Position numbers and translations under genes: made by a program
Shown here: in pieces, positions 34,936-45,317 of the stretch
Position numbering within the stretch: position 1 is the first letter of the stretch
Layout of the letters: each line of letters opens with the position of its first letter
The notes under the pieces: model-generated
Databases searched by the model: none
Told to the model about the DNA's origin: nothing
What the model saw: the letters and a program-made list of their open reading frames with translations, nothing else
Assembly (NCBI GenBank): GCA_964593705.1
Contig: CAZQIV010000016.1
Location: forward strand, 12,884-76,883
Direction of reading: 5' to 3'
Source: SABY01 sp964593705
Lineage (GTDB): Bacteria > Bacteroidota > Bacteroidia > Bacteroidales > 4484-276
Length of the DNA: 64,000 bases

Positions 34936-37299
34936 ATGAATCTAATTCAACTGATAAATATTTTTAAAAGACACTTTCTGCTCTTAATTTCTGTCCCGGT
35001 ATTATTGGCTTCAATAGTTATTTATTTAACCCAAAACCCAACGTTTGAATATGAATCATCAACTATAATTTACACGGGTATTGCCTCAGGATATAATCTT
35101 GAGCAAAATGATAAGTTCGACCTGTTTGGTTCAAGAAATGCCTTTGATAACCTGATCAATGTTATAAAATCGCGGGAAACGATGAGCGAAACAGCCATCC
35201 GTCTTTTTGCCAGGGTTTTATCATTAGATGCCTACGATAAAGGCATTATTTCAAAATCTTCCTTCATAGTAGTTAGAAGAAAAACTCCAGAATATATCAA
35301 AGAAATGGTGGTTAAGCCAATTTTCGCTGAAGACTCATCAGCCCTAAATTCAGGCTATGAGCAAACTGTAGAAAAGTTTAACGAATACCTAAATGCTTCT
35401 GATACCAATTACCTTTATAACCTGTTGAACTACAATCATAAATTTTTTAGCATCAAAGCAGTATCAGGGACAAAAGTTAAAAGGGTACAAGGTAGTGATC
35501 TTATTGAGTTAAAATTTAAATCGGTTGATCCGGGAATTACCGTGCAAACACTCAATATCATAACCAGGGTATTTATTAAAAATTATAAGTCGCTTAAAGA
35601 AAACCAGTCCGATGCAGTAGTTCAGTATTTCGAAGGCCAGGTAAAGCTAGCACAGGGAAAACTTAATATTGCCGAAGATAACTTATTGAATTTTAATAAA
35701 GGGAATAAGATTATTAACTATTACGAGCAAAGTAAATTTATTGCCGCTAAAAAGGAAGAAATTGAGGTTTCAATACAGGATGAACGTATGAAAATGGCCG
35801 GCGCTGAACAAGCGCTAATCAATATCGAAAACAAACTCCAGATACAAGGACAAATTCAGGGAATATCTGATGAAATTGTGAAAAATCGAAACAGACTAAT
35901 CGAGATTACCGAAAAATTAACCATCAATGAAATTATGACCGGGCCTGATACAGCCTCAAAAAATGAAATGGCGAGGTTAAGAATTGAATCAGTAAAAGTT
36001 GAAGATGAACTTAATCAGAGCCTAAGTCAATTGTATTCATTTAGTAATTCGATTGATGGCCTGCCAATAAATGAACTGCTTAGTGAATGGTTGAAAAATC
36101 TAATTAAATATGCTGAAGCTAAAGCAGGTTTAAAGATATTGCTCAACCGACAGGTAAAATTTGCAGAGAATTACGATTTGTTTGCTCCGCTTGGCGCTAA
36201 CATTAGCCGAATTGAAAGAGAAATTGATGTTGCTGAACGAGAGTATTTGTCGCTGTTGCATAGCTTGAATGAGGCTAAGCTGAAACAACAAAACGAGTCG
36301 TTATCGACAAATATAAAACCACTCGATCCTCCCTTCTATCCTTTATCGCCACTCGCCTCAAAAAGAAGAGTTATAATTGTTGCTGCCGGGATGTTTGGGC
36401 TAATTTTGGTTGCATTTAGTATTTTGCTAACAGAATATTTCGACAATACCATCAAAAACATAAAACGTGTTGAAACTCTTACCGGCCTAAAATTCATCGG
36501 GTTGATGCCAAAAATTATTGGCAAGTATAAAAACTATAATATGCCATTTATCACCAATAGACTCATCGAACTTCTATTGCAGGAAATTAAATATTATACC
36601 GGTAAAGAAAGTGATGGAAATTACCGCAGGCAAAGCAAAATCATTGTTGTTTTTAGTAATACCGAACAGGAAGGGAAAACTTTTATTTTAGGAAAAGCTG
36701 TTGATAAACTCAGGGCGGTCGGCGACAGGGTATTATCGATGAATTATGAATTTGTACAGGATCATAGAGAAGATTTTCAGCATAAAAAAATTACAAAGGA
36801 AAAGAAACTCTTATCCCAAATCTCCAATCCATTATCACTTTTAAGATCGATTTTTGCCAATAAAAAGAATGACGCAATCTTTGAAACATATAAAAATAAG
36901 GACAATATTAATTACCAAATTGATGATTCTTTCTCCGACAAACATGATATTTTTGATCTGCTAAAAAATCAGGATATTAATTCGCTCGACAATTACAATT
37001 ACATTTTTATTGAACTTCCAGCTATCATCAATAACTTTTATCCCTCCTCAATCATAGCCCAAAGCGATCTTACTATTGCTATTACCCGCTCAAACCGGGA
37101 GTGGAAAAAAGCTGATACCAATGCTGTGGAAATGTTTAGCCAATACCTGAAGAATAAACCACTTGTATTTCTTAACGGTACAGAAATAGAAGAAACCGAA
37201 GGATTGCTTGGTACTCTGCCCAAAAAACGCAGCCAATTAAGAAAAATGGTCAAGCAACTCCTTAAGTTTCAGTTTTACACCAAATCTTCAATTCGATAA
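34936..37299 (+). CDS. Wzz/GumC-type polysaccharide co-polymerase with degenerate BY-kinase-like domain
   Basis: 787 aa. First membrane span at ~13-32, a Wzz-like periplasmic domain with long coiled coils (~215-460, e.g. KAGLKILLNRQVKFAENY), and the proline-rich second span region PPFYPLSPLASKRRVIIVAAGMFGLI (~460-490). A C-terminal P-loop-like domain follows from ~570: VFSNTEQEGKTFILGKAV resembles the tyrosine-kinase Walker A, and YIFIELPAI occupies the Walker B position with Glu for Asp. No C-terminal Tyr cluster is present. It likely controls chain length and export with no or altered kinase activity. Confidence 0.8.
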   Translation: MNLIQLINIFKRHFLLLISVPVLLASIVIYLTQNPTFEYESSTIIYTGIASGYNLEQNDKFDLFGSRNAFDNLINVIKSRETMSETAIRLFARVLSLDAYDKGIISKSSFIVVRRKTPEYIKEMVVKPIFAEDSSALNSGYEQTVEKFNEYLNASDTNYLYNLLNYNHKFFSIKAVSGTKVKRVQGSDLIELKFKSVDPGITVQTLNIITRVFIKNYKSLKENQSDAVVQYFEGQVKLAQGKLNIAEDNLLNFNKGNKIINYYEQSKFIAAKKEEIEVSIQDERMKMAGAEQALINIENKLQIQGQIQGISDEIVKNRNRLIEITEKLTINEIMTGPDTASKNEMARLRIESVKVEDELNQSLSQLYSFSNSIDGLPINELLSEWLKNLIKYAEAKAGLKILLNRQVKFAENYDLFAPLGANISRIEREIDVAEREYLSLLHSLNEAKLKQQNESLSTNIKPLDPPFYPLSPLASKRRVIIVAAGMFGLILVAFSILLTEYFDNTIKNIKRVETLTGLKFIGLMPKIIGKYKNYNMPFITNRLIELLLQEIKYYTGKESDGNYRRQSKIIVVFSNTEQEGKTFILGKAVDKLRAVGDRVLSMNYEFVQDHREDFQHKKITKEKKLLSQISNPLSLLRSIFANKKNDAIFETYKNKDNINYQIDDSFSDKHDIFDLLKNQDINSLDNYNYIFIELPAIINNFYPSSIIAQSDLTIAITRSNREWKKADTNAVEMFSQYLKNKPLVFLNGTEIEETEGLLGTLPKKRSQLRKMVKQLLKFQFYTKSSIR

Positions 37300-37314
37300 C
37301 CTTTACATTTATAC

Positions 37315-38658
37315 ATGATACCAATATTTAAAAAGCTTCTCCGATCAAATGAATCCTTATCGCTGATATCCAATCTAATGGTAGCGGCTTTCGGATTCTT
37401 AGGTTTTATGTTTCTTGCCAGAACATTTACAAAGGATGTGTTTGGTGAGTGGCTTTTGTATTTGATAACTGCAGGATTAATAGAAATGCTCAGGTTTGCA
37501 ATTACAAAAGTATCAATAATCAGATTTTTATCAGGATCAGAAGGTGAAGAACGAAAACAATTAATTGGTTCCAATTGGTTTCTTGGATTACTGCTTACAG
37601 TGATACTGATTATAATTATTTACGCGATCAAATTTTTATTTCCTGACTGGGTACAAGCTTCAGATTACAATTATTTTTTCACCTGGTATCCTCTTCTATC
37701 AATTTTAAATTTGCCATATAATAATGCCCTGGGATTGTTACAGGCAAAACAGGATTTCAAATCAATGCTCATCATCAAATTTATATCAAAGGGGCTGTTT
37801 TTTCTTTTTATCCTTGTCAATTTTCTTTTCTTAAATCTGGGTGTTCAGGAGGTAATTTATGCCCATCTTGCAGTAAATTTAATTACTTCTCTGCTATCAA
37901 TATTCAAGGGATGGGACGGGATGAGTTATATTTTTAAAGCAAGCAAAGCAAACATTTCAAAATTATTCCATTTTGGTAAATTTACCATAGGCACCATGAT
38001 TGGATCTAATTTACTGAAAAGTGCCGATACAATGCTAATTGGATTTAGCCCACTTGGTCCTGCTTATGTAGCTTTATACTCCGTCCCCCTCAAACTAACC
38101 GAAATTATGGAGATTCCGCTCCGGAGCTTTCTCGCTACTGCATTTCCTAAAATGTCGAAGGCTAGTATTAAAAATGATCCGGAAACTGTAAAAAATGTAT
38201 TCTATACCTATTCCGGTGCGCTAACTTTACTTTTTATTCCAATAGCAATTGTTTGTATTATTTTCGCCAAATACTTTATTCTGATTCTTGGTGGCGCACA
38301 GTACTACGAAGCAAGTGAACCTATAATCCTGTTCCAAATATTTGCCATTTATGGGCTGTTCCTGCCCATCGATCGCTTTACGGGTGTAGCTTTAGATAGC
38401 ATTAATAAACCAAAGAAAAACTTTTACAAAGTTATACTCATGGTGGTTCTAAATATTATTGGCGACCTCGTTGCACTGTTTGTCTTTAAGTCGATTGTTA
38501 TGGTTGCCCTTGTAACAATTTTATTTACAATAGCTGGACAGATTGTAGGCTTTCGATATTTAAATAAGGAAATTCCGGTGAATTATCCTGATATTTTTAA
38601 GTGCGGTTTTAATTTTTATAAAGATTTGTACACCCAAAATTTAAAAAAGAAATCGTAA
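37315..38658 (+). CDS. Wzx-type polysaccharide flippase (MATE/PST superfamily)
   Basis: 447 aa with about twelve to fourteen hydrophobic spans throughout. The opening LISNLMVAAFGFLGFMFLAR and the mid-protein FGKFTIGTMIGSNLLKSADTMLIGF are characteristic of oligosaccharide flippases. It translocates undecaprenyl-linked repeat units across the inner membrane. It lies 15 bases after the Wzz-like gene and before the polymerase, matching a Wzx/Wzy-dependent pathway. Confidence 0.88.
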   Translation: MIPIFKKLLRSNESLSLISNLMVAAFGFLGFMFLARTFTKDVFGEWLLYLITAGLIEMLRFAITKVSIIRFLSGSEGEERKQLIGSNWFLGLLLTVILIIIIYAIKFLFPDWVQASDYNYFFTWYPLLSILNLPYNNALGLLQAKQDFKSMLIIKFISKGLFFLFILVNFLFLNLGVQEVIYAHLAVNLITSLLSIFKGWDGMSYIFKASKANISKLFHFGKFTIGTMIGSNLLKSADTMLIGFSPLGPAYVALYSVPLKLTEIMEIPLRSFLATAFPKMSKASIKNDPETVKNVFYTYSGALTLLFIPIAIVCIIFAKYFILILGGAQYYEASEPIILFQIFAIYGLFLPIDRFTGVALDSINKPKKNFYKVILMVVLNIIGDLVALFVFKSIVMVALVTILFTIAGQIVGFRYLNKEIPVNYPDIFKCGFNFYKDLYTQNLKKKS

Positions 38659-38672
38659 TCACATAAAGAATT

Positions 38673-40145
38673 ATGAACATAATACAAAAGCGAACAGGTG
38701 CAGCCGGTTTTGGCACCCCTTTAACAGTATTAATTATGCTGTTTCTTGCTGTTGTATTTGGTGTTGTCATCGCGAAAAAAGGTTTTGTTATTGCAGTAAT
38801 GCTGATGATAATTCCTTTTGCATTAATCCTTGTTACCAAAATATTTAAAAACCCCAAACTTGCAGTTTTTATTGCAGTTTTTATTGGATTTGTGGCTATT
38901 GGCTTAGGCAGATACATTAAAGGACCTCCATTTGGATTGAGTGTTGACGGAATACTTGTTCTTGGTTTAGTAGCAGTAATTTTCAGAGACTTTTATAAAG
39001 GTGTAGAATGGAACCTGGCAGCCAAAGGGGTAACCTATGTTGCACTTGTTTGGTTTGGTTTTACAATTCTACAACTAGGAAATCCGGAGGCAGTAAGTAT
39101 GGAGGCCTGGTTTTATTCCATGCGTGGAATATCACTTTATATGGCTTTAATCATCCCACTTATCCTCTTGACTTTTAAGGATGTGAAGGATATTAACGTG
39201 TTTCTTTATATTTGGGGAATTATGTCAATGCTGGCTACCCTCAAAGGCTTTATCCAATTAAATTTTGGGGTTGATCCCTGGGAGAAAGCCTGGCTTGATG
39301 GTGGTGGCGCTATAACACATATTCTTTTTGGGAAACTCAGGGTATTTAGTTTTTATAGCGATGCCGGGCAATTTGGCGCTGCACAGGCCCATATTGGAGT
39401 TGTGGCATCAATTATTTTTCTTCATGCCAAAGAGAGAAAAGAAAAAATATTTTTTGGGATTTTAGCTCTTGCCGGCTTCTATGGCATGTTAATCTCCGGA
39501 ACCAGGGGCGCAATAGCAGTGCCCGCTGCCGGCTTTTTTTTGTATCTCATTCTAATTCGCAATGTAAAGCTTGTAGTCTTAGGCATTATTATGGGCTTAT
39601 CTGTTTTCATCTTCTTTAAATACACCACAATTGCTAACGGAGTGTATGCCATTAACAGAATGCGAACAGCTTTTGATCCCAATGATCCATCATTGCAGGT
39701 GCGTCTCGAAAATCAGAGAAGACTTAAAGTTTATTTGGCAACAAGGCCGCTTGGAGGTGGGATTGGCCACGCGGGCGATAAAGCTAAAAAATTTACTCCC
39801 AATTCTTATCTTGCAAATGTAGCCACCGATAGCTGGTATGTAATGATTTGGGCTGAACAAGGAATCATCGGTCTTTATCTGCATCTGTTCACCCTATTCT
39901 TTATCCTGATTAAAGGATCATATATCGCCATGTTTAAGGTGCGTGATCCTGCATTGCAAGGGAAATTCTTTGGCATGGCCGCCGGAATGATGGGAATTAT
40001 GGCGGCAGCTTATGGCAATGGTGTTCTAGGCCAAATACCAACATCCCTGGTACTTTACTCATCAATGGCCTTATTATTCATGGGTGGGGAAATAAGTGAA
40101 AAATATGATAAAAGTCTTGAAACTGAAAATATTACAAATCAATAA
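38673..40145 (+). CDS. O-antigen ligase/Wzy-type polymerase family membrane protein
   Basis: 490 aa with ~11-12 membrane spans. The family loop with SGTRGAIAVPAAGF and the large external segment LENQRRLKVYLATRPLGGGIGHAGDK...NSYLANVATDSWYVMIWAEQGIIGLYLHL match the O-antigen ligase/polymerase family (the G-x-G-x-G-H and D-x-x-Y patterns). It likely polymerises repeat units on the periplasmic side; ligase activity cannot be excluded. Confidence 0.85.
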   Translation: MNIIQKRTGAAGFGTPLTVLIMLFLAVVFGVVIAKKGFVIAVMLMIIPFALILVTKIFKNPKLAVFIAVFIGFVAIGLGRYIKGPPFGLSVDGILVLGLVAVIFRDFYKGVEWNLAAKGVTYVALVWFGFTILQLGNPEAVSMEAWFYSMRGISLYMALIIPLILLTFKDVKDINVFLYIWGIMSMLATLKGFIQLNFGVDPWEKAWLDGGGAITHILFGKLRVFSFYSDAGQFGAAQAHIGVVASIIFLHAKERKEKIFFGILALAGFYGMLISGTRGAIAVPAAGFFLYLILIRNVKLVVLGIIMGLSVFIFFKYTTIANGVYAINRMRTAFDPNDPSLQVRLENQRRLKVYLATRPLGGGIGHAGDKAKKFTPNSYLANVATDSWYVMIWAEQGIIGLYLHLFTLFFILIKGSYIAMFKVRDPALQGKFFGMAAGMMGIMAAAYGNGVLGQIPTSLVLYSSMALLFMGGEISEKYDKSLETENITNQ

Positions 40146-40159
40146 TCTAAATAAATATT

Positions 40160-40996
40160 ATGGATAGATCTGGATTATTAAATATTGCAATTGTAGCAGC
40201 TATTGATGCCGGAAAAGCAATCATGGAAGTGTATCTCGATGATTATGAGGTAAGCTACAAAGAAGACAAATCTCCACTTACCATTGCCGATAAAAATGCA
40301 CACGAAATTATTGCTGAACATCTTGCAAATACTGGTATTCCACTCATGAGCGAAGAGGGTAAAAGCATTCCGTTTGAAATTCGTAAACAATGGGAAAAAC
40401 TCTGGATAGTTGATCCCCTGGATGGAACCAAAGAATTTATTAAAAAAAATGGTGAGTTTACTGTAAACATTGCTTTGATCGAAAAAAACAAACCAGTTCT
40501 CGGAGTGGTGTTCTGCCCCACCCTAAACGTAATTTATTATGCCGACAAATTGTTAGGTGGCGCTTTTATGGCTCATTTGCCTGCCAGGTGGAATCAAGAG
40601 CCCGCTGATTTTACTATTATTCATGAAGCGGCACAAAAACTCCCAATTAAAACTGACAGGAAAACTTTTGTTCTGGTTGCCAGTCGTTCCCATCTAACGG
40701 ATGAAACCAAAACATATATCGAAAAAATTAAGGCGCAGAAGTCAAATGTTGAATTCATGTCGAAAGGAAGTTCCATAAAACTTTGCATGGTAGCCGAAGG
40801 CAAAGCTGATATCTATCCACGTTTTGCCCCAACCTGCGAATGGGATACTGCCGCAGGCCAGGCAGTGCTTGAGCTTGCCAATGGAAGAGTGGTAATTCCC
40901 GATTCTCTTACTCCGGTAGTTTATAACAAAGAAAATATTTTGAACCCTTGGTTTTTGGCCGTAAATAATGATGCTTTTAAACAATTAACGCTATGA
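40160..40996 (+). CDS. cysQ: 3'(2'),5'-bisphosphate nucleotidase CysQ
   Basis: 278 aa inositol-monophosphatase fold. Metal motifs: LMSEEGK (Glu), DPLDGTKEFI (the D-x-L-D-G-T motif, ~87-96) and CEWDTAAGQAVLE (the W-D-x-A-A motif, ~225). CysQ removes the 3'-phosphate of PAP, the by-product of sulfotransferase and sulfate-assimilation reactions. Placement inside the polysaccharide locus hints at sulfation chemistry, but no sulfotransferase or APS kinase is visible here. Overlaps the next gene by four bases. Confidence 0.9.
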   Translation: MDRSGLLNIAIVAAIDAGKAIMEVYLDDYEVSYKEDKSPLTIADKNAHEIIAEHLANTGIPLMSEEGKSIPFEIRKQWEKLWIVDPLDGTKEFIKKNGEFTVNIALIEKNKPVLGVVFCPTLNVIYYADKLLGGAFMAHLPARWNQEPADFTIIHEAAQKLPIKTDRKTFVLVASRSHLTDETKTYIEKIKAQKSNVEFMSKGSSIKLCMVAEGKADIYPRFAPTCEWDTAAGQAVLELANGRVVIPDSLTPVVYNKENILNPWFLAVNNDAFKQLTL

Positions 40997-41919
40997 CAAC
41001 ACAAAACGACTATCCGCTGGTTTCCATTATTTCAATCAACTTTAATCAACCCGGCGTAACTGCCGAAATGATTGAATCGTTGCGTAAAGTAAGCTATCCC
41101 AATGTTGAGGTAATCATTGTTGATAATGCATCCTCCAAAGGAGATGTGGATAAACTTAAAGTGGAGTACCCGGAAATAATACTTATCAAAAGCACGGAAA
41201 ATCTTGGCTTTGCCGGTGGCAATAATTTGGGAATAAAACAATCGAAAGGCGAGTACATCTTATTGCTCAACAACGATACTGAGGTTGATCCAGGATTTCT
41301 TGAGCCACTAATTGATAAGTTTATGAATAATCCGGATATCGGAGCTATATCTCCTAAAATTTATTTTCATCACACACCAAACATGCTCCAGTTTACCGGG
41401 ATTTCTGAAATTAATAAATATACCACAAGAAGTACAGGATGGGGTTTTGGTAAAATGGACGAAGGACAGTTTGATGAAGATAAAGAAAGCTTTTTTGCCC
41501 ATGGTGCTGCCATGATGGTGCCTCGCAGTGTAATAAAGAAAGTGGGAATGATGGCCGAAATTTATTTCCTTTATTACGAAGAAATGGACTGGGGGCAGCG
41601 AATTAGAAATGCAGCTTATAAAATATTTTACGTTCACAATTCCAAAATTTTCCATAAGGAATCGGTGAGCACCGGAAAAGAAAGCCCGTTAAAGACCTAT
41701 TACATGAACCGGGCAAGAATAATTTATATGCGGCGGAATGTGGGTGGGTTTGCACTAATAATTGCCTTTGCATATCAAAATTTTATCGCCGTTCCCAAAA
41801 ACCTGATAGTTTATTTGCTGAAAGGTAAAATGGATCTATTTCAGGCTTATGTCCGGGCTATTTTCTGGAACATAAAAAACGTTTTTAACAAAAACATCTA
41901 TCATAATCCATCCATATAA
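40993..41919 (+). CDS. Family 2 glycosyltransferase (rhamnosyltransferase-like)
   Basis: 308 aa. The GT-A core starts VSIISINFNQPGVTAEMIESL, with VIIVDNASSKGDVDKL, GFAGGNNLGIKQSKGEYILLLNNDTEVDP (DxD-type site) and FFAHGAAMMVPR...FLYYEEMDWGQRI. This resembles dTDP-rhamnose-using transferases of the WbbL type. The C-terminal ~60 residues are hydrophobic and amphipathic. It would add one sugar to the lipid-linked unit on the cytoplasmic face. Donor not determinable. Confidence 0.88.
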   Translation: MTTQNDYPLVSIISINFNQPGVTAEMIESLRKVSYPNVEVIIVDNASSKGDVDKLKVEYPEIILIKSTENLGFAGGNNLGIKQSKGEYILLLNNDTEVDPGFLEPLIDKFMNNPDIGAISPKIYFHHTPNMLQFTGISEINKYTTRSTGWGFGKMDEGQFDEDKESFFAHGAAMMVPRSVIKKVGMMAEIYFLYYEEMDWGQRIRNAAYKIFYVHNSKIFHKESVSTGKESPLKTYYMNRARIIYMRRNVGGFALIIAFAYQNFIAVPKNLIVYLLKGKMDLFQAYVRAIFWNIKNVFNKNIYHNPSI

Positions 41920-41942
41920 TCTTAATTATTAAAACTAAAAAT

Positions 41943-43136
41943 ATGGAAATAGTTTTACTCATTGCCAATATCATCCAGATTTTACTGCTGGTCTATTTAG
42001 GACTTTCATCGTTCTATATTTTCGTACTGGCTATTGCCGGCCATTTTAAAATTAATCATCGAAAAAAGGTTGAGGAAAAGCAACGCCGGTTTGCAGTTTT
42101 GATTCCCGGTTATAAAGAAGATGCCGTTATTGTGGACGTGGCCAAAGATGCTACCCATCAGAATTACCCCAGGGAAATGTATGATGTGGTAATCATTGCC
42201 GATTCATTTCAACCCGAAACCATCACGAAGCTTAAATCGCTTCCAATTAAGGTTATTGAAGTTTCCTTTGATAAAAGTACCAAGTCGAAAGCGCTGAACA
42301 AAACTATGGCCCAGCTTCCCGAAAATTATTATGATGTTGCGCTCATTTTAGATGCAGATAATTTGATGGAAACAGACCTGCTTAATAAATTCAATGATTC
42401 CTTCTCGCGTGGATTCGTTGTAATTCAGGGGCATAGGGTTGCGAAAAATGTAAACAACACCCTGGCCATCCTTGATGCGATCAGCGAAGAAATCAATAAC
42501 CATCTTTTCCGAAAAGGACACAGGGTGCTGGGACTTTCATCAGCATTAATCGGCTCGGGCATGGCATTTAAATACGATTTTTTTAAGAATCTCATGAAAG
42601 GTGTGAAAGCCATCGGGGGATTTGATAAAGACATCGAACTTAGGCTGACCAGGGATAAAGTAAAAATTGAATATCTCGAAAAAGCCTTGATTTATGACGA
42701 AAAAGTAAGCGAAACCAAAACCTTTTCCAATCAAAGAAGAAGGTGGCTTTCGGCCCAGGTGGTGTATTTTACACAATCATTTTTGCCCTCGCTTCGCGAT
42801 TTATTCCTAAAGGGAAATATGGATTATTTTCTCAAATCATTCCAGCAAATACAACCTCCCCGAATATTGCTCATTGGGATATCGTGGATTTTTGCTATCA
42901 TCTCAGCGCTACTCCTCCGCGATTATTTTACACCTTATTGGTTAGCCATATTTTTCATGGTAAACTTTGGAATTTTAATATCAATACCAAAAAAATTCTG
43001 GAATCGAAAATTGTTGCTTGCTATTGCAGGTATTCCGCGAGGGTTTCTCCTTATGTTTTTTACTTTGTTAAAAATTAAAGGAGCTAATAAAACTTTTATT
43101 CACACTGCTCACGGAGCAGATAAACAAAAGAAATAA
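41943..43136 (+). CDS. Membrane-bound family 2 glycosyltransferase
   Basis: 397 aa. N-terminal membrane span (LIANIIQILLLVYLGLSSFYIFVLAIAG), GT-A domain with FAVLIPGYKEDAVIV, LILDADNLME (DxD), and the QxxRW-like NQRRRWLSAQ typical of processive enzymes. Three C-terminal spans end the protein. This architecture resembles cellulose/hyaluronan-synthase-like or NodC-like enzymes; it may either polymerise or add single sugars. Confidence 0.85.
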   Translation: MEIVLLIANIIQILLLVYLGLSSFYIFVLAIAGHFKINHRKKVEEKQRRFAVLIPGYKEDAVIVDVAKDATHQNYPREMYDVVIIADSFQPETITKLKSLPIKVIEVSFDKSTKSKALNKTMAQLPENYYDVALILDADNLMETDLLNKFNDSFSRGFVVIQGHRVAKNVNNTLAILDAISEEINNHLFRKGHRVLGLSSALIGSGMAFKYDFFKNLMKGVKAIGGFDKDIELRLTRDKVKIEYLEKALIYDEKVSETKTFSNQRRRWLSAQVVYFTQSFLPSLRDLFLKGNMDYFLKSFQQIQPPRILLIGISWIFAIISALLLRDYFTPYWLAIFFMVNFGILISIPKKFWNRKLLLAIAGIPRGFLLMFFTLLKIKGANKTFIHTAHGADKQKK

Positions 43137-43169
43137 GTCTCATTAGAAAATCACTTGAAAGCAAAACTT

Positions 43170-45008
43170 ATGGAAACAAATTTTTTTGGCTTTTTTGATA
43201 AGGAGTATCAATCCGGCTTAATTAAAGGGAATTCTCAAACTGATAAACCGAAATTATTTCAAATAGCGCAGGAATACGAGTACAATTCCGGTAAGGCATC
43301 ATGCTTTGCCTGGGGGCAGTTTTACGATCTTGATAAAACTTGTCATGATCTTAAAATTGAGATCACCAAAAATCCGGCAGAGGCTTTATTTAACGCCTTT
43401 ACAGATAATAACTTTCAAAAAGCCGAATCGTTTTACGGTGAATTTACCTATTTGTTTATTGATGAAAAGTCAGTAATTATTGGGCGCGACCTTGTTGGTG
43501 CCGGCTTACCTGTGTATTATTCCGAAAAGTATTTTTCTAATAATATTGATAGTTTTAAACAAATCAAAGACTTCGATTTTTCCCTGGATTTCAGCGGAGT
43601 AAAGACCTTTTTAAATATCGGTACACCACTTCCTCCAAAAACCCTGGTCAAGGATGTTAATCAATTATTACCAGGAGAATACCTCGTGTATGCCAATAAA
43701 AAGCTAAGTAAACATTTGATTTATAACTTTGATAAATACACGAAAAATTTTGGTTCTCTAAAAATTTCTGAGCAGGAAGCTACCGGGGAATTAGAAAGGT
43801 TGCACAAAGCAGCTATTGGCCGAAGGATAAAAGACAAATCGAATGTTGCCTTGCTATTGAGTGGTGGTTACGATTCGGGTGGAAACATAGCTGCCCTGCG
43901 CGATATTTACGATGGCAACGCTAATGGCTATTCAATTGGTTTTAAAGATGACCAGTGGTCCGAATTGCCACTTGCCAGGTTGCTTGCCGACACTTTTGAT
44001 GTAAAGTTTAAAAGTTATTTAATTGATGGTAGCGAAATTGATGAACTACCTCAAATTCTAAAAGAACTGGGAACCCCATTCCAGGAAAATGGCCTCATGG
44101 TAAATTATACTGTGATGAAAATGGTAAGCAAAGACAACAATGAACTTATACTTGGTGGCGATGGCAACGATCAGGTATATGGTACAGGGATGCACCACGC
44201 GGCTTTGCACTACCTATCCACAAAATATGGTATTAAACACATTCAGCGCTTGCTATCATCGATGTTGTCGGGGACCAATCACAGTAAGCTCTCGAAGATT
44301 GATTTCCACAACACCAAAATCCTAAATGTTGACAGCCAGTCATCATTTGGGTTTAATGAAAAAGAGTTGGGCAAATTACTAAAACAAAAAAGGGAAAAAT
44401 TAAATACAAACTTCCTGAAAATAAATAATCTCAAGGTAAAATCTTTTGAGGATTTATTTAAATCCCATACTTATTATAAGGATTTTGTACACGATGGTTG
44501 CAATCTGATTATTTATAAAGCCTCGAATATGGCCAGACTTTACAATCAAAAGTTAAGCTATCCCTACATGGATAAAGATTGTATCGACTTTGTTTTTAGT
44601 CTGCCACGCGAAATGCGGATCCCGGGCACTGTTAAAGAAATGGCAAAAGGCCACAGCCCGTCAAAGTATTTGCACAAAAAGTATTTAAAACCCAGGCTGC
44701 CCGGAGAAATAACCGAAAGAAAAAAACAAGGCGGTTTTGCACCCCTGCCAAAATTTTTTAATGATGGTGAACGAAGGAAACTGATTTACCAAATTATAAG
44801 GAATTCAAAATTGAGTCGCGAAATTTATAACAGCGACCGGCTTGAGGCATTTTTTAATCAATACGAAAGTATATGTACAAATAAGGATGTCTGGTTTTGG
44901 CATCAGCAAAGTATGGCTTTTAAACTTTTCAACCTGTTAACTTTAACTATATGGTGGGACATCCATTTTAATAATCATAAGGGAATAACACTTAAAGATT
45001 TTGTTTAA
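43170..45008 (+). CDS. Asparagine-synthase-like amidotransferase lacking the N-terminal Cys
   Basis: 612 aa from ATG 43170; an in-frame TTG at 43155 is less likely. The N-terminal ~180 residues have a class II glutaminase-like fold (FGFFDKEYQ, FYGEFTYLFIDEKSVIIGRD) but no Cys at position 2, so ammonia release from glutamine is not expected. The synthetase half has the PP-loop LLSGGYDSGG (~230), GGDGNDQVYG and the late KQGGFAPLP region. AsnB-like proteins in glycan loci amidate sugar acids or act in unknown modifications. A TAGTG-family element begins two bases after the stop. Confidence 0.82.
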   Translation: METNFFGFFDKEYQSGLIKGNSQTDKPKLFQIAQEYEYNSGKASCFAWGQFYDLDKTCHDLKIEITKNPAEALFNAFTDNNFQKAESFYGEFTYLFIDEKSVIIGRDLVGAGLPVYYSEKYFSNNIDSFKQIKDFDFSLDFSGVKTFLNIGTPLPPKTLVKDVNQLLPGEYLVYANKKLSKHLIYNFDKYTKNFGSLKISEQEATGELERLHKAAIGRRIKDKSNVALLLSGGYDSGGNIAALRDIYDGNANGYSIGFKDDQWSELPLARLLADTFDVKFKSYLIDGSEIDELPQILKELGTPFQENGLMVNYTVMKMVSKDNNELILGGDGNDQVYGTGMHHAALHYLSTKYGIKHIQRLLSSMLSGTNHSKLSKIDFHNTKILNVDSQSSFGFNEKELGKLLKQKREKLNTNFLKINNLKVKSFEDLFKSHTYYKDFVHDGCNLIIYKASNMARLYNQKLSYPYMDKDCIDFVFSLPREMRIPGTVKEMAKGHSPSKYLHKKYLKPRLPGEITERKKQGGFAPLPKFFNDGERRKLIYQIIRNSKLSREIYNSDRLEAFFNQYESICTNKDVWFWHQQSMAFKLFNLLTLTIWWDIHFNNHKGITLKDFV

Positions 45009-45009
45009 A

Positions 45010-45230
45010 TAGTGTCGGTCTGTAAAGTAACATTTAGAAAAATGTACGATTTCAGATTAACGATTTTAGATATAAGATGTTGGTGATTTTCAACAAAATC
45101 AAAAATCTCCGATTGCCTCGAAAAGTAGAAAATTTTTAATTTTCGTAACTTTTCGAGGATACACGAGCGGAGCTCGGCATTAATCATTAATTTCAAATTA
45201 AAAAATTGTTGACTTTATGAACAAGCACTA
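45010..45230. repeat. TAGTG-family inverted-repeat element B
   Basis: The left end TAGTGTCGGTCTGTAAAGT and the right end ACTTTATGAACAAGCACTA are imperfect inverted repeats, flanked by AA on both sides. It interrupts the polysaccharide locus right behind a stop codon. Its interior carries a TTTTCGAGGAT...TCGGCATT segment (45150-45182) that recurs at ~60694. Confidence 0.75.
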
Positions 45231-45317
45231 AATAGCCTTATTCAACTTAACTGCGATAGTCAAAACACGAATGCTTTCGGGGTACTTCTGTCAGGGTTCA
45301 AATTTTAAAAATGAAGT

